Shown here: piece after piece, positions 1 through 8,648 of the stretch | Layout of the letters: each line of letters opens with the position of its first letter | Position numbering within the stretch: the stretch's first letter is position 1 | Source of the DNA: Klebsiella terrigena | GTDB lineage: Bacteria > Pseudomonadota > Gammaproteobacteria > Enterobacterales > Enterobacteriaceae | Direction: 5' to 3' | Assembly: GCF_006539725.1 (NCBI RefSeq) | Contig: NZ_BJNO01000001.1 | Span: 310,001 to 374,000 of the forward strand | Length of the DNA: 64,000 nt | Position numbers and translations under genes: made by a program | The notes under the pieces: generated by a model | Databases searched by the model: none | The model's input: only the letters and a program-made list of their open reading frames with translations | Told to the model about the DNA's origin: nothing

Positions 1-1214
1 GTATTTTCCGCGCGTTTACCGTCGCCACCCCGGAGGGGTACTGCGTCATGCCCGGAACGCTATCACGGGTAGCTGAGTCCGCTGATGAATTTATTGTTAG
101 CGATTTATCCGGCGCACGCAGTAAAGATACGTGGATACTGGGGGAAAAACCCGATATAGCGCAGCAGCCGCTGACGGACTCCATTCCTCGTGATGAGGGA
201 AATCTGCCCAGCCGCGTTATCGAGAACCTGTTCTGGTTTGGCCGCTATGCGGAACGCGCTGAAATGAGCCTGCGCGTGATACGCACTCTTTTCAAACAGC
301 TTAACGGAGTTGAGTTGTTTATGCCTGAGAGCCGCGATGTCCTGCTGGGGGCATTATTTCCGCTCACCGGCACGTTGCCTGAAACAGACGCGGGCGCTGA
401 CCAGAATCATGAGCTTTCTTCGTTGGTTTGTGATGGCCAACGCGCCGGATCGATTAAATTTAATATCCAAAGCATGCTGACCTGCGGCGAGCAGGTAAAA
501 GAGATGCTCTCGGCCGATACCCGAATTATTCTCAATGAGTTACGCGATTGTATTCGGGCGGTGGAGGTGGCCTATCAGGATGGGCTGCCGGAGCTGCCGG
601 AAGAGTCACTGGACAATCTGGTCACCTCTTTACTGGCCTTGTCCGGGCTGAATCATGAAAGCATGCTGCGTGGAATGGACTGGCGGTTTCAGGAGATTGG
701 CCGCCGCGCGGAGCGGGCGCGTCTAACCGCCATTTTACTCAAACACACGCTGACCCACGCTCTTCCTGGTTTACAGCAACAGCAAATTTTAGAATCGGTA
801 CTGATGAGCGTAGAGGCACTGATCTCTTTCCGTCGCCGCTATCGCGGACGTATGAACATCATTTCTGGTCTGGATTTATTGATGCTGGACGCCAGCAACC
901 CGCGTTCGTTGATTTATCAGATCGATCGACTGCGCAAATACCTCCTCGAACTACCGCGACAGGATGGTCAGACTTCCAGCCTGACATCCGACATGCGTCC
1001 GATAATGAAATCACTGACCGATATTCAGCTGGCCGAGCTGGACATGTTGGCGCAGGTCGATGAACAAACGGAGCTGCGTGGACAGCTGGATACGCTTATG
1101 ACGCAGATAATCAGCCAACTGGAGCAGTTTACGACCCTGCTGAGCGACAAGTATTTCGATCATGCAGATGGACCCCAGCAGTTGATTAACGCGCAATGGA
1201 AGACTGACTTATGA
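1..1214 (+). CDS. Fused circularly permuted ATP-grasp / alpha-E domain protein, C-terminal part
   Basis: The gene enters from outside the window. The frame is already open from base 3 and encodes the end of a circularly permuted ATP-grasp domain (TPEGYCVMPGTLSRVA), so the ATG at 48 is an internal codon, not the start. After a linker of about 40 residues, an alpha-E (DUF403) helical domain begins at LPSRVIENLFWFGRYAERAE and runs to the end. Fusions of this kind are usually around 800-850 residues; about 400 are visible. The stop overlaps the next ATG by 4 bases, so translation is probably coupled to the transglutaminase-like gene, a common partner. The family is thought to make or modify small peptides by ATP-dependent ligation; the substrate here is unknown. 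Confidence 0.85.
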   Translation, partial: IFRAFTVATPEGYCVMPGTLSRVAESADEFIVSDLSGARSKDTWILGEKPDIAQQPLTDSIPRDEGNLPSRVIENLFWFGRYAERAEMSLRVIRTLFKQLNGVELFMPESRDVLLGALFPLTGTLPETDAGADQNHELSSLVCDGQRAGSIKFNIQSMLTCGEQVKEMLSADTRIILNELRDCIRAVEVAYQDGLPELPEESLDNLVTSLLALSGLNHESMLRGMDWRFQEIGRRAERARLTAILLKHTLTHALPGLQQQQILESVLMSVEALISFRRRYRGRMNIISGLDLLMLDASNPRSLIYQIDRLRKYLLELPRQDGQTSSLTSDMRPIMKSLTDIQLAELDMLAQVDEQTELRGQLDTLMTQIISQLEQFTTLLSDKYFDHADGPQQLINAQWKTDL

Positions 1215-2104
1215 AATACCGGGTACGTCATCTGACGGAGTACCAGTACAATTCACCCGTGACGTTATGCTACAACATGACGCATCTTCTGCCGCGCGAT
1301 ACGGCAAATCAGCGCTGTTTACTGCGGCGGATTACGGTGACGCCGATGCCCGTTTATCAGAGCGAGGGGAGTGATTATTTCGGCAATCTGACGTTTTATT
1401 TCTCGATCCAGGTTCCGCACGACAAGCTAACCATTGAGATGGAAAGCTACTTTGATATTGATGAAATAAACCACGCGAACCTGCTATATGACCACCCGCT
1501 CACCTGCGGTGAGTATCGTCGATTGCTGCAGGAGTCCGGGACGGCGGATCTGCGAATGGCGAAAGAGTATTTGCTCGATTCCGGTTTAATCCTCCGTTCC
1601 GAACGGCTTGCCAGCTATGCTGCCGATATTTTTCACGACAATGCAGGGGTGATCCAGGCGGCGATGGACTTCACGCATCGTATTTTTACGGAGTTTACTT
1701 TCGACCCGGTTGCGACCAGCGTCACAACACCACCCGAGCAGGTTTTAGAGGAGAAGCGGGGCGTCTGTCAGGATTTTGCCCATCTGGCGATCGCTTGCCT
1801 GCGCTCTGTCGGCTTACCCGCGCGTTATATCAGCGGCTATATTGAAACGCTGCCGCCGGAGGGGCAGGAAAAACTCGTCGGCACCGATGCGTCACACGCC
1901 TGGTTTGCCATTTTTATCCCTGATATCGGCTGGCTGGAGTTTGATCCGACCAACGATCTTATGCCTCAGGGGCAGCATATCGTCACGGCGTGGGGAAGGG
2001 ATTATGCCGATGTGACTCCGTTACAGGGCGTTATTTTCGATGGCGGGGCAACGCTGGCTCTGGAAGTGGCGGTTGATGTGCAGCGTCAGGATTCATCTGG
2101 CTGA
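1211..2104 (+). CDS. Transglutaminase-like cysteine protease family protein
   Basis: This 297-residue protein has the bacterial transglutaminase-like N-terminal beta domain (starting YRVRHLTEYQYNSPV) followed by a transglutaminase core. The catalytic triad is visible: Cys in GVCQDFAHL, His in DASHAWFAIF and Asp in LEFDPTND. It has no signal peptide, so it is probably cytoplasmic. The start overlaps the stop of the ATP-grasp/alpha-E gene as ATGA, the usual arrangement for this pair. Family members are predicted peptidases or amidotransferases acting with the ATP-grasp partner. Function beyond the fold is not known. Confidence 0.88.
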   Translation: MKYRVRHLTEYQYNSPVTLCYNMTHLLPRDTANQRCLLRRITVTPMPVYQSEGSDYFGNLTFYFSIQVPHDKLTIEMESYFDIDEINHANLLYDHPLTCGEYRRLLQESGTADLRMAKEYLLDSGLILRSERLASYAADIFHDNAGVIQAAMDFTHRIFTEFTFDPVATSVTTPPEQVLEEKRGVCQDFAHLAIACLRSVGLPARYISGYIETLPPEGQEKLVGTDASHAWFAIFIPDIGWLEFDPTNDLMPQGQHIVTAWGRDYADVTPLQGVIFDGGATLALEVAVDVQRQDSSG

Positions 2105-2111
2105 CCGAAAC

Positions 2112-2135
2112 CGCCCCTCAGTGCACCGAGGGGCG
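2112..2135. terminator. Possible bidirectional terminator between convergent genes
   Basis: An 8-bp perfect GC-rich stem (CGCCCCTC / GAGGGGCG) with an 8-base loop lies between the converging ends of the transglutaminase-like gene and the nitrile cluster. Neither side has a good T-run, so intrinsic termination is uncertain. Confidence 0.4.
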
Positions 2136-2142
2136 AGTTGAC

Positions 2143-2712
2143 CTAACCGCCAGTTGCGCGGTCTTTCAATAAACAAAAATTCCAGCGCCGTCCGTCGCTG
2201 CGCAGCTCGGTGATGCTGAGCGGGTGGATGTCGATGCGTGAAAATGATTGAGGTGGTGCGCCGAGAACGTCGACGATCATGGCGCGGATTGCGGCGGCGG
2301 GCACAATTGCACAGTGACGACCTTGCATATCGACGCGTTTGGCCAGCCAACTGCCATAGCGCGCCAACAGCTGAGCACGCGACTCTCCGCCCGGGGGCGG
2401 GGCGCCTTCCAGCCAGGCGTGGAAAGCTTCGGCGTCTTGCGCCATCACCTCACGTAATGGCCGACCGGCCCAGCTGCCGTAGTCGGGTTCCGCCAGCTCT
2501 GCCACCAGGGTGCCCTGTAAAGAGAGCGCTGCGGCGGTTTGTCGGGCGGCGGTGTCTGGGGAGATCCAGACGCTGTGATAACGGGCGGCACTGCCTGGTA
2601 AGTGCTGCGCCCGCTGCCACTCCCGCGCCTCCAGAGGGTCATCACAGGGAAAATGTGAACCTCTGGAAGCTGCCGTTTCTCCCTGACAAATCAGCGTTAG
2701 CGACGCTCTCAT
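2143..2712 (-). CDS. Degenerate histidine-phosphatase-like protein of the nitrile/cobalt cluster
   Basis: The 189-residue protein has the layout of the histidine phosphatase (phosphoglycerate mutase-like) superfamily, but key residues are changed. The N-terminal RHG motif reads CQGET, so the phospho-accepting His is Gln. The second conserved His position is Pro (HCAIVPAAAIRA). The expected Arg in the SP..R..QTA motif is displaced. It is therefore probably not a working phosphatase. It begins 4 bases after the cbtA stop and is the last gene of the operon. Related proteins occur beside CbtA/CbtB elsewhere, so a role in cobalt handling is plausible but unproven. Confidence 0.7.
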   Translation of the reverse strand: MRASLTLICQGETAASRGSHFPCDDPLEAREWQRAQHLPGSAARYHSVWISPDTAARQTAAALSLQGTLVAELAEPDYGSWAGRPLREVMAQDAEAFHAWLEGAPPPGGESRAQLLARYGSWLAKRVDMQGRHCAIVPAAAIRAMIVDVLGAPPQSFSRIDIHPLSITELRSDGRRWNFCLLKDRATGG

Positions 2713-2716
2713 AATG

Positions 2717-3472
2717 TTAACCGCGCCGGAAGGCCGGGCGCTGTCCGCGTGTCGCCGGCGTGCGTTCGGCTAAGGCACCGAACGCTATACCGATGACGCT
2801 CCAGAGCACCAGATGCGTGCCGAAGGAGCTTATGCGAAAACGCCACAGCAGGTCCGCCGGGAAGTGGTCGGACACTTCGTTCACTGTCGGCATCAGGGCA
2901 CAAACCACGAGCATCAGCGCCACGGCGAACAGCGTTGCCCACATCATCGCATTTCCTCTGCCGAGGCGCGGCATTAGCTGATGTGATAACCACGCGGACG
3001 CGATGACGATGCCGATGGAAAGCAACATCATGACGAAGTACAGCCCGGTACGATAGCCGATGGTATCCGGGTTGCCGACTGCGGGCGGATTGGGCGGGTA
3101 TTTCAGACCTGGCATCAGGCTCATGGCCAGAAAACCGACCAGCGCCAGGCACAACGCCAGCAAACGCGGGTTCGATGGCCCGAAGCGCTGGTAGCTAAAA
3201 GCCCACACCAGCGCCAGGCCGCCGCCCAGTGCGGCGCCGAACAGCGCCATACCGGCCATTAGACCGATCCCGGACTGGGTCTGTCGGCTAAACACCTCTT
3301 CTTCTCCACCGTCTGCTGACGCGCCGTGTTGGTGAGTGTGAGCGGACATGCTTTTTTCCAACCCAATGGCGCGATCGACCTGCGGTTCGCCGAAATGGTG
3401 TGCAAAGGCAAATGCCACCAGTCCGGCCAGAATGCCGGCCATCATCCCTTTAAATAACAGTTTCCCAATCAT
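2717..3472 (-). CDS. cbtA: Cobalt transporter subunit CbtA
   Basis: This 251-residue multi-pass membrane protein starts MIGKLLFKGMMAGILAGLVA and has a His-rich stretch (HTHQHG) after the first membrane segment. About five hydrophobic segments follow, and the motif WLSHQLMPRLG matches the CbtA family. The start at 3472 is preceded by a GAGGAGGC ribosome-binding site. A longer open frame upstream merely shadows cbtB. It follows cbtB directly and sits in an operon with a cobalt-type nitrile hydratase, so its likely task is Co2+ uptake for that enzyme. CbtAB are predicted cobalt transporters, often under B12 control; I see no riboswitch here. Confidence 0.85.
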   Translation of the reverse strand: MIGKLLFKGMMAGILAGLVAFAFAHHFGEPQVDRAIGLEKSMSAHTHQHGASADGGEEEVFSRQTQSGIGLMAGMALFGAALGGGLALVWAFSYQRFGPSNPRLLALCLALVGFLAMSLMPGLKYPPNPPAVGNPDTIGYRTGLYFVMMLLSIGIVIASAWLSHQLMPRLGRGNAMMWATLFAVALMLVVCALMPTVNEVSDHFPADLLWRFRISSFGTHLVLWSVIGIAFGALAERTPATRGQRPAFRRG

Positions 3473-3482
3473 TTCCGCCTCC

Positions 3483-3692
3483 TCAGTGGCAGGGAAAGCC
3501 CAGCAGATGACGTGCGTCGTGGAAGAATTCATGCACCTGGGTACCGGAAAACATCGACGTTGCGCCTTGCTCTGCGCCAACAAAATAGATAGCCAGCAGC
3601 GCCAGCAAAGCGGTGAACAGCGCCCAGGGCAGCAGTTCCGCGACAGGGATCGGGGCGACCGGGGCGTGGGCATTCAGGGTGATATCACTCAT
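3483..3692 (-). CDS. cbtB: Cobalt transporter subunit CbtB
   Basis: A 69-residue protein with one membrane segment (LLPWALFTALLALLAIYFVG) and the C-terminal metal-binding signature HEFFHDARHLLGFPCH, ending in Cys-His as CbtB proteins do. Its start overlaps the stop of the nitrile hydratase activator gene as ATGA, so translation is coupled. It is thought to work with CbtA in cobalt import. Confidence 0.87.
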   Translation of the reverse strand: MSDITLNAHAPVAPIPVAELLPWALFTALLALLAIYFVGAEQGATSMFSGTQVHEFFHDARHLLGFPCH

Positions 3693-4156
3693 GATGTAAC
3701 TCCATTGTCGATTTTGCTGTTGGACGAGTGCGCCGGGCTAACCGTCACCGGCACGCCCAGCGGAAGGTGATGATGGGTATGTGCCGGTGGGCAACTGGCG
3801 TTCGCCAGTACAATTGGCTGGCCGTGAGGCGTGTTGAGATACGCCTGCCGCCATTCCTGTGTCCGCCGGGTGAACTCCTCCGGCACGATCAGGTCGAGGG
3901 CGGTTATCATTTTTTCCATCGCCGCTGCCCACTGGCGATAGTAGGCATCATTCACGCTTTCACCAGGCTGGGCCGGCGCAGCCTTGATCTCCTCGCTGAA
4001 TGTCCGTACCCATTCTGCCCACGGGAAGAGCCCGGCCCGGTGCAGATGGACGATCAGTGAGAACGCTTTTGCCTGCCAGGGCTTATCGAATACGGGCCCT
4101 TCCTCATCGCGCGGTAACCCGACGGCGGCGTAATCGTGTTGTGTCGCAGTATTCAT
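3689..4156 (-). CDS. Nitrile hydratase activator / beta-subunit-like accessory protein
   Basis: This 155-residue protein resembles the N-terminal part of nitrile hydratase beta subunits (PWQAKAFSLIVHLHRAGLFPWAEW). That is typical of the small activators that swap with beta and load cobalt into the alpha subunit. The start at 4156 has a strong GGAGG site and overlaps the beta-subunit stop as ATGA. A longer reading from 4219 would run into beta and lacks support. The C-terminus is His-rich (PAHTHHHLPLG), which may bind metal. Gene order alpha-beta-activator is the standard one for Co-type enzymes. Confidence 0.82.
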   Translation of the reverse strand: MNTATQHDYAAVGLPRDEEGPVFDKPWQAKAFSLIVHLHRAGLFPWAEWVRTFSEEIKAAPAQPGESVNDAYYRQWAAAMEKMITALDLIVPEEFTRRTQEWRQAYLNTPHGQPIVLANASCPPAHTHHHLPLGVPVTVSPAHSSNSKIDNGVTS

Positions 4157-4806
4157 GCTTCCTCCAGATAGTCGTCCCACAGATCGATGAACACGTTGTC
4201 CGGGCGCGGCTCCCCCCACAGCTCCTGCGCGGTGAAACTGACGCTGTAGACATGCTGGGGATGTTCGCCCAGGCCGTGCGCCGCGGTATCTGGCGTGATA
4301 AACACACCGTGAGCAATTTCTATGCGGCCGACTTTATCGCGTGCGTAACGCGGCAGACGGGTATGGGTGGTCGGGTTGAAATTTTTCGTTCGTACCCGAT
4401 CTCCCACCCGGAAGCGGGGCGCAACGTCGTGACTGACGCGAGCAGAGCCGCCCGTGCTGACGACCATCGATACCATGTCCTGCGTCAGCACAGGTGTGCC
4501 AGGCTTACAGAGGGTGGGCTTCGCGCTACCCCACAACTCGTCAACGGTGATCACCCCCTTTGCCAGCAGCAGGGTTTCGAATGCATGCAGCCAGTGCTCG
4601 TAGTAACTCGACTGCAGATAGTCGGCAGGGGGCATACATTCTATGGAATGGCGAAATTCGTCGACGTTGAAGTGTCCGCCGACAAACAACGAGGCGAACA
4701 TTGGAAATACCCGGCGCTCCCACTCATGGTGGAAATAGGGCTCGTTTTCCTCGGTAGGGATCGGGCCGAAGCCGTGCATACCGCCGAGATCGTGTATCCC
4801 GTTCAT
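4153..4806 (-). CDS. nthB: Nitrile hydratase beta subunit
   Basis: At 217 residues it has the typical beta-subunit opening MNGIHDLGGMHGFGPI and the SH3-like C-terminal barrel with FRVGDRVRTKN and RLPRYARDKVGRIE. The end PDNVFIDLWDDYLEE is also characteristic. With the alpha subunit it forms the enzyme that hydrates nitriles to amides; the beta arginines stabilise the modified cysteines of alpha. It lies 15 bases after alpha and overlaps the activator start. Confidence 0.93.
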   Translation of the reverse strand: MNGIHDLGGMHGFGPIPTEENEPYFHHEWERRVFPMFASLFVGGHFNVDEFRHSIECMPPADYLQSSYYEHWLHAFETLLLAKGVITVDELWGSAKPTLCKPGTPVLTQDMVSMVVSTGGSARVSHDVAPRFRVGDRVRTKNFNPTTHTRLPRYARDKVGRIEIAHGVFITPDTAAHGLGEHPQHVYSVSFTAQELWGEPRPDNVFIDLWDDYLEEA

Positions 4807-4821
4807 GGTTTTCTCCTCTCG

Positions 4822-5430
4822 TTATGGTGCGGTAACCACACCGGTGCCAATCATCGAATCGCGCGAGATCAGTTCGCTCAACTGCGCTTCGCTCCAGCCG
4901 TCTGTACCCGCCGGACGTTCAGGTAGTACCAGATAACGCAACTCGGCGCTGCTGTCCCAGACGCGAATCTCTTTGCTTTCGGGAATGTGTAACCCGAACT
5001 CGGCCAGAACGCCGCGTGGGTCGATGACAATACGCGAACGATAGGGGGCTGATTTGTACCAGACAGGTGGCAGACCCAGTACCGGCCAGGGGTAGCAGGA
5101 GCACAGCGTGCAGACGGTGACGTTGTGCACGTCCGGCGTGTTCTCAACCACCAACATGTCTTCGCCCTGTATACCGGAGAAACCCAGTTCTGAGATGGCG
5201 GCGGTGGCGTTTTCCATCAGTCGACGTTTGTATTCCGGGTCGCTCCACGCTCTGGCGACAACCTGTGCGCCATTGCGCGGGCCGACTTTGTGCTCATAGG
5301 TGTCAATCAACTCATCCAGAGCCGCCGGGTCGATTAGTCCTTTTTCCTGTAGCAGGGATTCCAGTGCGCGGACACGTAACTCGATGTCTACTGGTGGTTC
5401 GGTGTGGTCGTGGTCGTGTTTATGGCTCAT
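4822..5430 (-). CDS. nthA: Cobalt-type nitrile hydratase alpha subunit
   Basis: The 202-residue protein holds the metal-binding claw motif [10 protein letters not shown]. Thr after the first Cys marks the cobalt type (the iron type has Ser). The second and third Cys are normally oxidised to sulfinic and sulfenic acid and ligate a non-corrin Co3+. The N-terminus is His-rich ([13 protein letters not shown]), possibly metal-related. It is a cytoplasmic enzyme converting R-CN to R-CONH2, feeding the amidase encoded just upstream. Cobalt-uptake genes in the same operon agree with the motif. Confidence 0.95.
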   Translation of the reverse strand: MSHKHDHDHTEPPVDIELRVRALESLLQEKGLIDPAALDELIDTYEHKVGPRNGAQVVARAWSDPEYKRRLMENATAAISELGFSGIQGEDMLVVENTPDVHNVTVCTLCSCYPWPVLGLPPVWYKSAPYRSRIVIDPRGVLAEFGLHIPESKEIRVWDSSAELRYLVLPERPAGTDGWSEAQLSELISRDSMIGTGVVTAP

Positions 5431-5453
5431 TTTATGCTTCCCGAGAGTTAAGG

Positions 5454-6968
5454 TTAAAACTTCCGCCAGTCGCCGCAGGCTTCGAAAGCGGAGGCGGCCT
5501 GATAGATAGTGCTTTCAGCGTAATGACGTCCTACCAGCATCATGCCCACCGGGAGCCCGTCGACCATGCCACAGGGGATAGACATGGCCGGGTGACCGGT
5601 GATGTCCTGCGGGGCGGTGTTGCCGATCATTTCGAAAGCGCGCGAGATATATTCGGTGATGGAGCAGTCCGGCTCCGGTATCGGCTGAGCGACGATAGGT
5701 ACGGTGGGCATCACCAGCAGGTCGAAGTCTCCCAGTGCCCGGTCGTAGGCGGCGCGGGCCCGGCGCGCGATATTCTGCGCCCTGGCGTAATAGCGACCAT
5801 GATAGCGTTCCAGCCCGTACTGCCCGACGAACATGCAGATTTTAAGCGACGGGGAGAGGGCATCGGCGCTGTCGCGCCAGTGAGCGTGTTTGTCCAGCAG
5901 ACCGACGTCGTACTGGCCTTTCCAGTTAAAGCCCATGCCGTTGCCGTGCATCATCTGCGCCGTGAGCCCCTCGCAGCCGATGGGGGACCAGAGCGCGCCC
6001 GCCAGAGCATGTTCCGGTACGGAAATTTCGCCGACGATGGCTCCCAGTTCTTGCAGGCGGGCGACGGCAGCGCGCACCTTCGCCGCCACCTGTGTATCCA
6101 TGTTTGGCAGCTGGAACCCTTCGGTCAGTATGCCGATTTTCAGATTACGCACGCCCTTGCCCAGCGCGGAGGTGTAAGTCTCCACGAGGGGGGCATACTG
6201 GCGCGGGTCGAGCCCATCGTCGCCGGCGATGGCTTCCAGCATCAACGCGTTGTCGCGCACGTTGGCGGTGATTGGGCCTGCGTGGTCGATAGTCGCTTCA
6301 ATCGGCATGATGCCGGTGTAAGGCACCAGTCCGTGGGTCGGTTTCATGCCGTAGGTACCACAAAAGGCGGAAGGGATGCGAATTGATCCGCCCTGATCGC
6401 AGCCTATCGCCATGTCCACTTCTCCCGCCGCCACCAGTGCGGCGCTGCCGGAGGATGAACCGCCGGCGGAATAGCCATGACGATGGGGATTGTGCACCGG
6501 GGCCGGGTCGGAAGTGTGGCTGCCGCCGGAGAGGCAGAAGTGCTCGCAAGTGGCTTTGCCGAGAATAGTTGCGCCGGCATCCAGCAGGCGCGTGGCAACG
6601 GTCGCGTCATAGGCAGGGACAAAACCTTCCAGCGTGGAGGTCCCGTTCATCATCGGTACTCCGGCCAGCGAGATATTGTCCTTAAGAGCGATGGTATATC
6701 CGGCCAGCGCGCCAGTCGCCGCACCTTTTACCTCGGTTTTGTAATACCACGCGTTGAGCTGATTTTCCTCGCCAGTCGGGCGATAACCAGCGGCGCGTGG
6801 GTAGCGGACTTCCGGGATCTCGTCGGGCAGCGAGTCGACCAGATCGTAGGCGTCGAAGTTCGCCTGCATCAGCGCCAGATACTCCTCAGACTGAGCAGGG
6901 GTCAGGCTGATATGCAGCCGACTGGCAAGTTCTTGCAATTGTTCGGCTGTGGGACGTTGAATAGCCAT
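5454..6968 (-). CDS. Amidase of the amidase-signature family
   Basis: A 504-residue amidase-signature enzyme. The Ser-cisSer-Lys triad is visible: Lys in [11 protein letters not shown], cis-Ser in [16 protein letters not shown] and nucleophile Ser in [16 protein letters not shown]. The start at 6968 has AAGGA seven bases upstream and is preferred to the ATG 33 bases earlier. It lies 23 bases before the alpha-subunit gene, so the amide made by nitrile hydratase would be hydrolysed to acid and ammonia. A copy of the 14-bp cluster repeat sits just upstream, so it may have its own regulated promoter. Confidence 0.92.
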   Translation of the reverse strand: MAIQRPTAEQLQELASRLHISLTPAQSEEYLALMQANFDAYDLVDSLPDEIPEVRYPRAAGYRPTGEENQLNAWYYKTEVKGAATGALAGYTIALKDNISLAGVPMMNGTSTLEGFVPAYDATVATRLLDAGATILGKATCEHFCLSGGSHTSDPAPVHNPHRHGYSAGGSSSGSAALVAAGEVDMAIGCDQGGSIRIPSAFCGTYGMKPTHGLVPYTGIMPIEATIDHAGPITANVRDNALMLEAIAGDDGLDPRQYAPLVETYTSALGKGVRNLKIGILTEGFQLPNMDTQVAAKVRAAVARLQELGAIVGEISVPEHALAGALWSPIGCEGLTAQMMHGNGMGFNWKGQYDVGLLDKHAHWRDSADALSPSLKICMFVGQYGLERYHGRYYARAQNIARRARAAYDRALGDFDLLVMPTVPIVAQPIPEPDCSITEYISRAFEMIGNTAPQDITGHPAMSIPCGMVDGLPVGMMLVGRHYAESTIYQAASAFEACGDWRKF

Positions 6969-7050
6969 ACTGTTTCCTTTTTCTCTTACTTGCTCATACA
7001 CCTGTTCTGAACATAAGCCCGTTTCGCCATCACGACTTGGTTATGCGGGT

Positions 7051-7073
7051 CAGTCGTTTGGCTGAAATGGACA
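7051..7073 (-). promoter_or_regulatory. Candidate AraC-regulator site upstream of the amidase gene
   Basis: CAGTCGTTTGGCTG (7051-7064) followed three bases later by TGGACA. The same 14 bases, again followed after three bases by GGGACA, occur at 8649-8671 upstream of the whole operon. Presence at two promoter-proximal positions of one cluster suggests the operator of the cluster's AraC-family protein. This is an inference. Confidence 0.55.
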
Positions 7074-7095
7074 CCCGCTAGCTGCGCGGGTGTCC
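7069..7095 (-). terminator. Hairpin between globin and amidase genes
   Basis: A perfect 10-bp GC-rich inverted repeat (GGACACCCGC / GCGGGTGTCC, 7-base loop) follows the globin stop. On the minus strand only a short ATTT follows. It could be a partial terminator or an RNA-processing/stability hairpin that sets the ratio of globin and channel to amidase and nitrile hydratase. It overlaps the end of the 14-bp repeat element. Confidence 0.5.
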
Positions 7096-7103
7096 ATAGG
7101 GTG

Positions 7104-7586
7104 CTAAGACGGCTTATCTGTTTTGGGCCAGTGGATACCGACACTTTTCATGCCCTTGGTGACGTCCATGTCAGGGTGCGAGAGCACCACATCGCGGTAC
7201 GAAGGACTGCCGATAACGGCGGGCTTGAACTGGGTCAGGAAGGCGGTGACCTCTTCACGAATATCCTGCGGCACACTGAAGTTTTCGTAACACTCGTCGA
7301 TAGACTCGAACACGGCTTTCCAGTGCACTTCGGTCAGCCCCATGCCGCGGTGCGCGGTCACCATATCTCGTCCCCGATAGACGGTGTTGCCACCCCAGTG
7401 CTTGCACAAGAAGTCAACGAAGTTGATATGCTCTTTCTGGAATGAAGACTCAGACACGTGCGCCCAGATATGGCCGATGTCGGGATGCTTCATACAGGTC
7501 TTCAACACTTCGCCTGCGAAGGCGTAAACGGCGTCATACCCGCCGAGACGTTCATAGAGAGACGGCTTTTGCTGCTGTTCGCTCAT
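7104..7586 (-). CDS. Group 1 truncated haemoglobin in the nitrile cluster
   Basis: The 160-residue protein has the truncated-globin pattern SLYERLGGYDAVYAFAGEVL ... YRGRDMVTAHRGMGLTEVHW, with the proximal haem His in AHRGMGL. A tail of about 40 residues extends beyond the globin fold. The start at 7586 is preceded by a GGAG site; an in-frame ATG 54 bases upstream adds residues atypical for the family. It lies between the outer-membrane channel and the amidase on the same strand. Truncated globins bind O2 or NO; a role in protecting the enzyme or sensing is a guess. Confidence 0.85.
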   Translation of the reverse strand: MSEQQQKPSLYERLGGYDAVYAFAGEVLKTCMKHPDIGHIWAHVSESSFQKEHINFVDFLCKHWGGNTVYRGRDMVTAHRGMGLTEVHWKAVFESIDECYENFSVPQDIREEVTAFLTQFKPAVIGSPSYRDVVLSHPDMDVTKGMKSVGIHWPKTDKPS

Positions 7587-7640
7587 GGTGGATTTCTCCG
7601 TAACATGTGAGTGGAAGGGGATGTCGCGGTCGCTGTTCAA

Positions 7641-8534
7641 TCAGAACAGTTTCAACACGCGCAGGGTGGTGTGTAGATCTTCCTTAAAACCGCCATCGAC
7701 GTTGATGTCGCGTTGGAACAAGCCCTGCACTTGCAGCGTAGGGGTAATGAATTTCGACAATTCCAGCCTTACCTGATCCGAACGCGTCGCTTGTCCGTTC
7801 TCGACGCCGTCGATCTGCTGTTTACCGCCCCACAATTTGGCGTAACCGGTGGAGACGGTCCATGTCTTGTCTGCGGGCGGCGTCCAGCTTAGCCAGCCCT
7901 GAAATTGATAGGTATTGTCTTGTTTGAGACGGCCGGTACCGATGCCCGTGGCATCGTCGTTATCGCCATACCACAGCGCATCCGCGGACAGCTGCGTGGC
8001 GAAACCGTTACCAAGCTGTTGCACGCCGCCGAACTGCAGGTCGAACTTCCAGCGGTTCTCACCAACGTTGAGCGTGCGCCCGGCATCGTAGGAACCGGCA
8101 GGGACGTACAGGTAGGGCACGATGGCGAAGGTGGTGCTGGGGTTGTTCACCAGCCAGACCGGTGCGGCCAAAATGGGGTCGCCCAGGCCGCTGGCGGAAT
8201 CGAGTCGGGCGCCGCCCAGGGAGCCGTTATAAAGGCGTCCGTAGGGCATCAGCACCTGCGGCGCGACGGTGAAGCCACCCACATCCATGTAGTGGACGTA
8301 ACGAAAGATGCTGACGAAGGAGTCCAGCCCGGTGCCTTGCTTAATTTCGTCGCCACCTGTGGGGGTAAAGCTGTCTCGTGTGGCGTAGGTGAAATACCCC
8401 AGAATGGCATCGGTACCGGCAGGAGCCGGAATGAGATCCTGTGAGTTGAGATCGACCGCATGGGCCGGGCTCATCGCCAGCCAGAGTGTGCAGGCGACCA
8501 GGCTGATGCGAGATGTGGTGCCGCTAACCGTCAT
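7641..8534 (-). CDS. Outer-membrane channel of the phenol-degradation MetA-like family
   Basis: A 297-residue protein with a signal peptide (cleavage after AMSPAHA) and many beta strands, ending in Phe (LRVLKLF) as outer-membrane barrels do. The pattern YLYVPAGSYDAGRTLNVGENRW and LQFGGVQQLG matches the family often annotated as MetA-pathway-of-phenol-degradation or SphA-like transporters. As first gene of the nitrile operon it is probably the uptake channel for the hydrophobic nitrile or amide. It is followed 54 bases later by the globin gene. Confidence 0.8.
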   Translation of the reverse strand: MTVSGTTSRISLVACTLWLAMSPAHAVDLNSQDLIPAPAGTDAILGYFTYATRDSFTPTGGDEIKQGTGLDSFVSIFRYVHYMDVGGFTVAPQVLMPYGRLYNGSLGGARLDSASGLGDPILAAPVWLVNNPSTTFAIVPYLYVPAGSYDAGRTLNVGENRWKFDLQFGGVQQLGNGFATQLSADALWYGDNDDATGIGTGRLKQDNTYQFQGWLSWTPPADKTWTVSTGYAKLWGGKQQIDGVENGQATRSDQVRLELSKFITPTLQVQGLFQRDINVDGGFKEDLHTTLRVLKLF

Positions 8535-8648
8535 AACGTTACCCTCATGTCTGATATCTCTTTGTTTATTCCCGGAACCGACGTGGCCGGAAGACCTTAC
8601 GGTTACTGATATTAGGGAGAAATTTGCTGCGTACTTGTTTCATAGGGA

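Noticed and set aside
4000-4926. 308-codon plus-strand open frame over the nitrile hydratase genes
   Set aside because: It is antisense to three well-supported genes, has no recognisable motif, and has arginine-rich composition typical of shadow frames in GC-rich DNA.
2717-5430. B12 riboswitch before cbtBA
   Set aside because: The genes overlap or have gaps of a few bases, leaving no room for a riboswitch.
5265-6386. 373-codon plus-strand open frame over the amidase gene
   Set aside because: Antisense to the amidase and alpha-subunit genes whose catalytic motifs are intact; no family resemblance.
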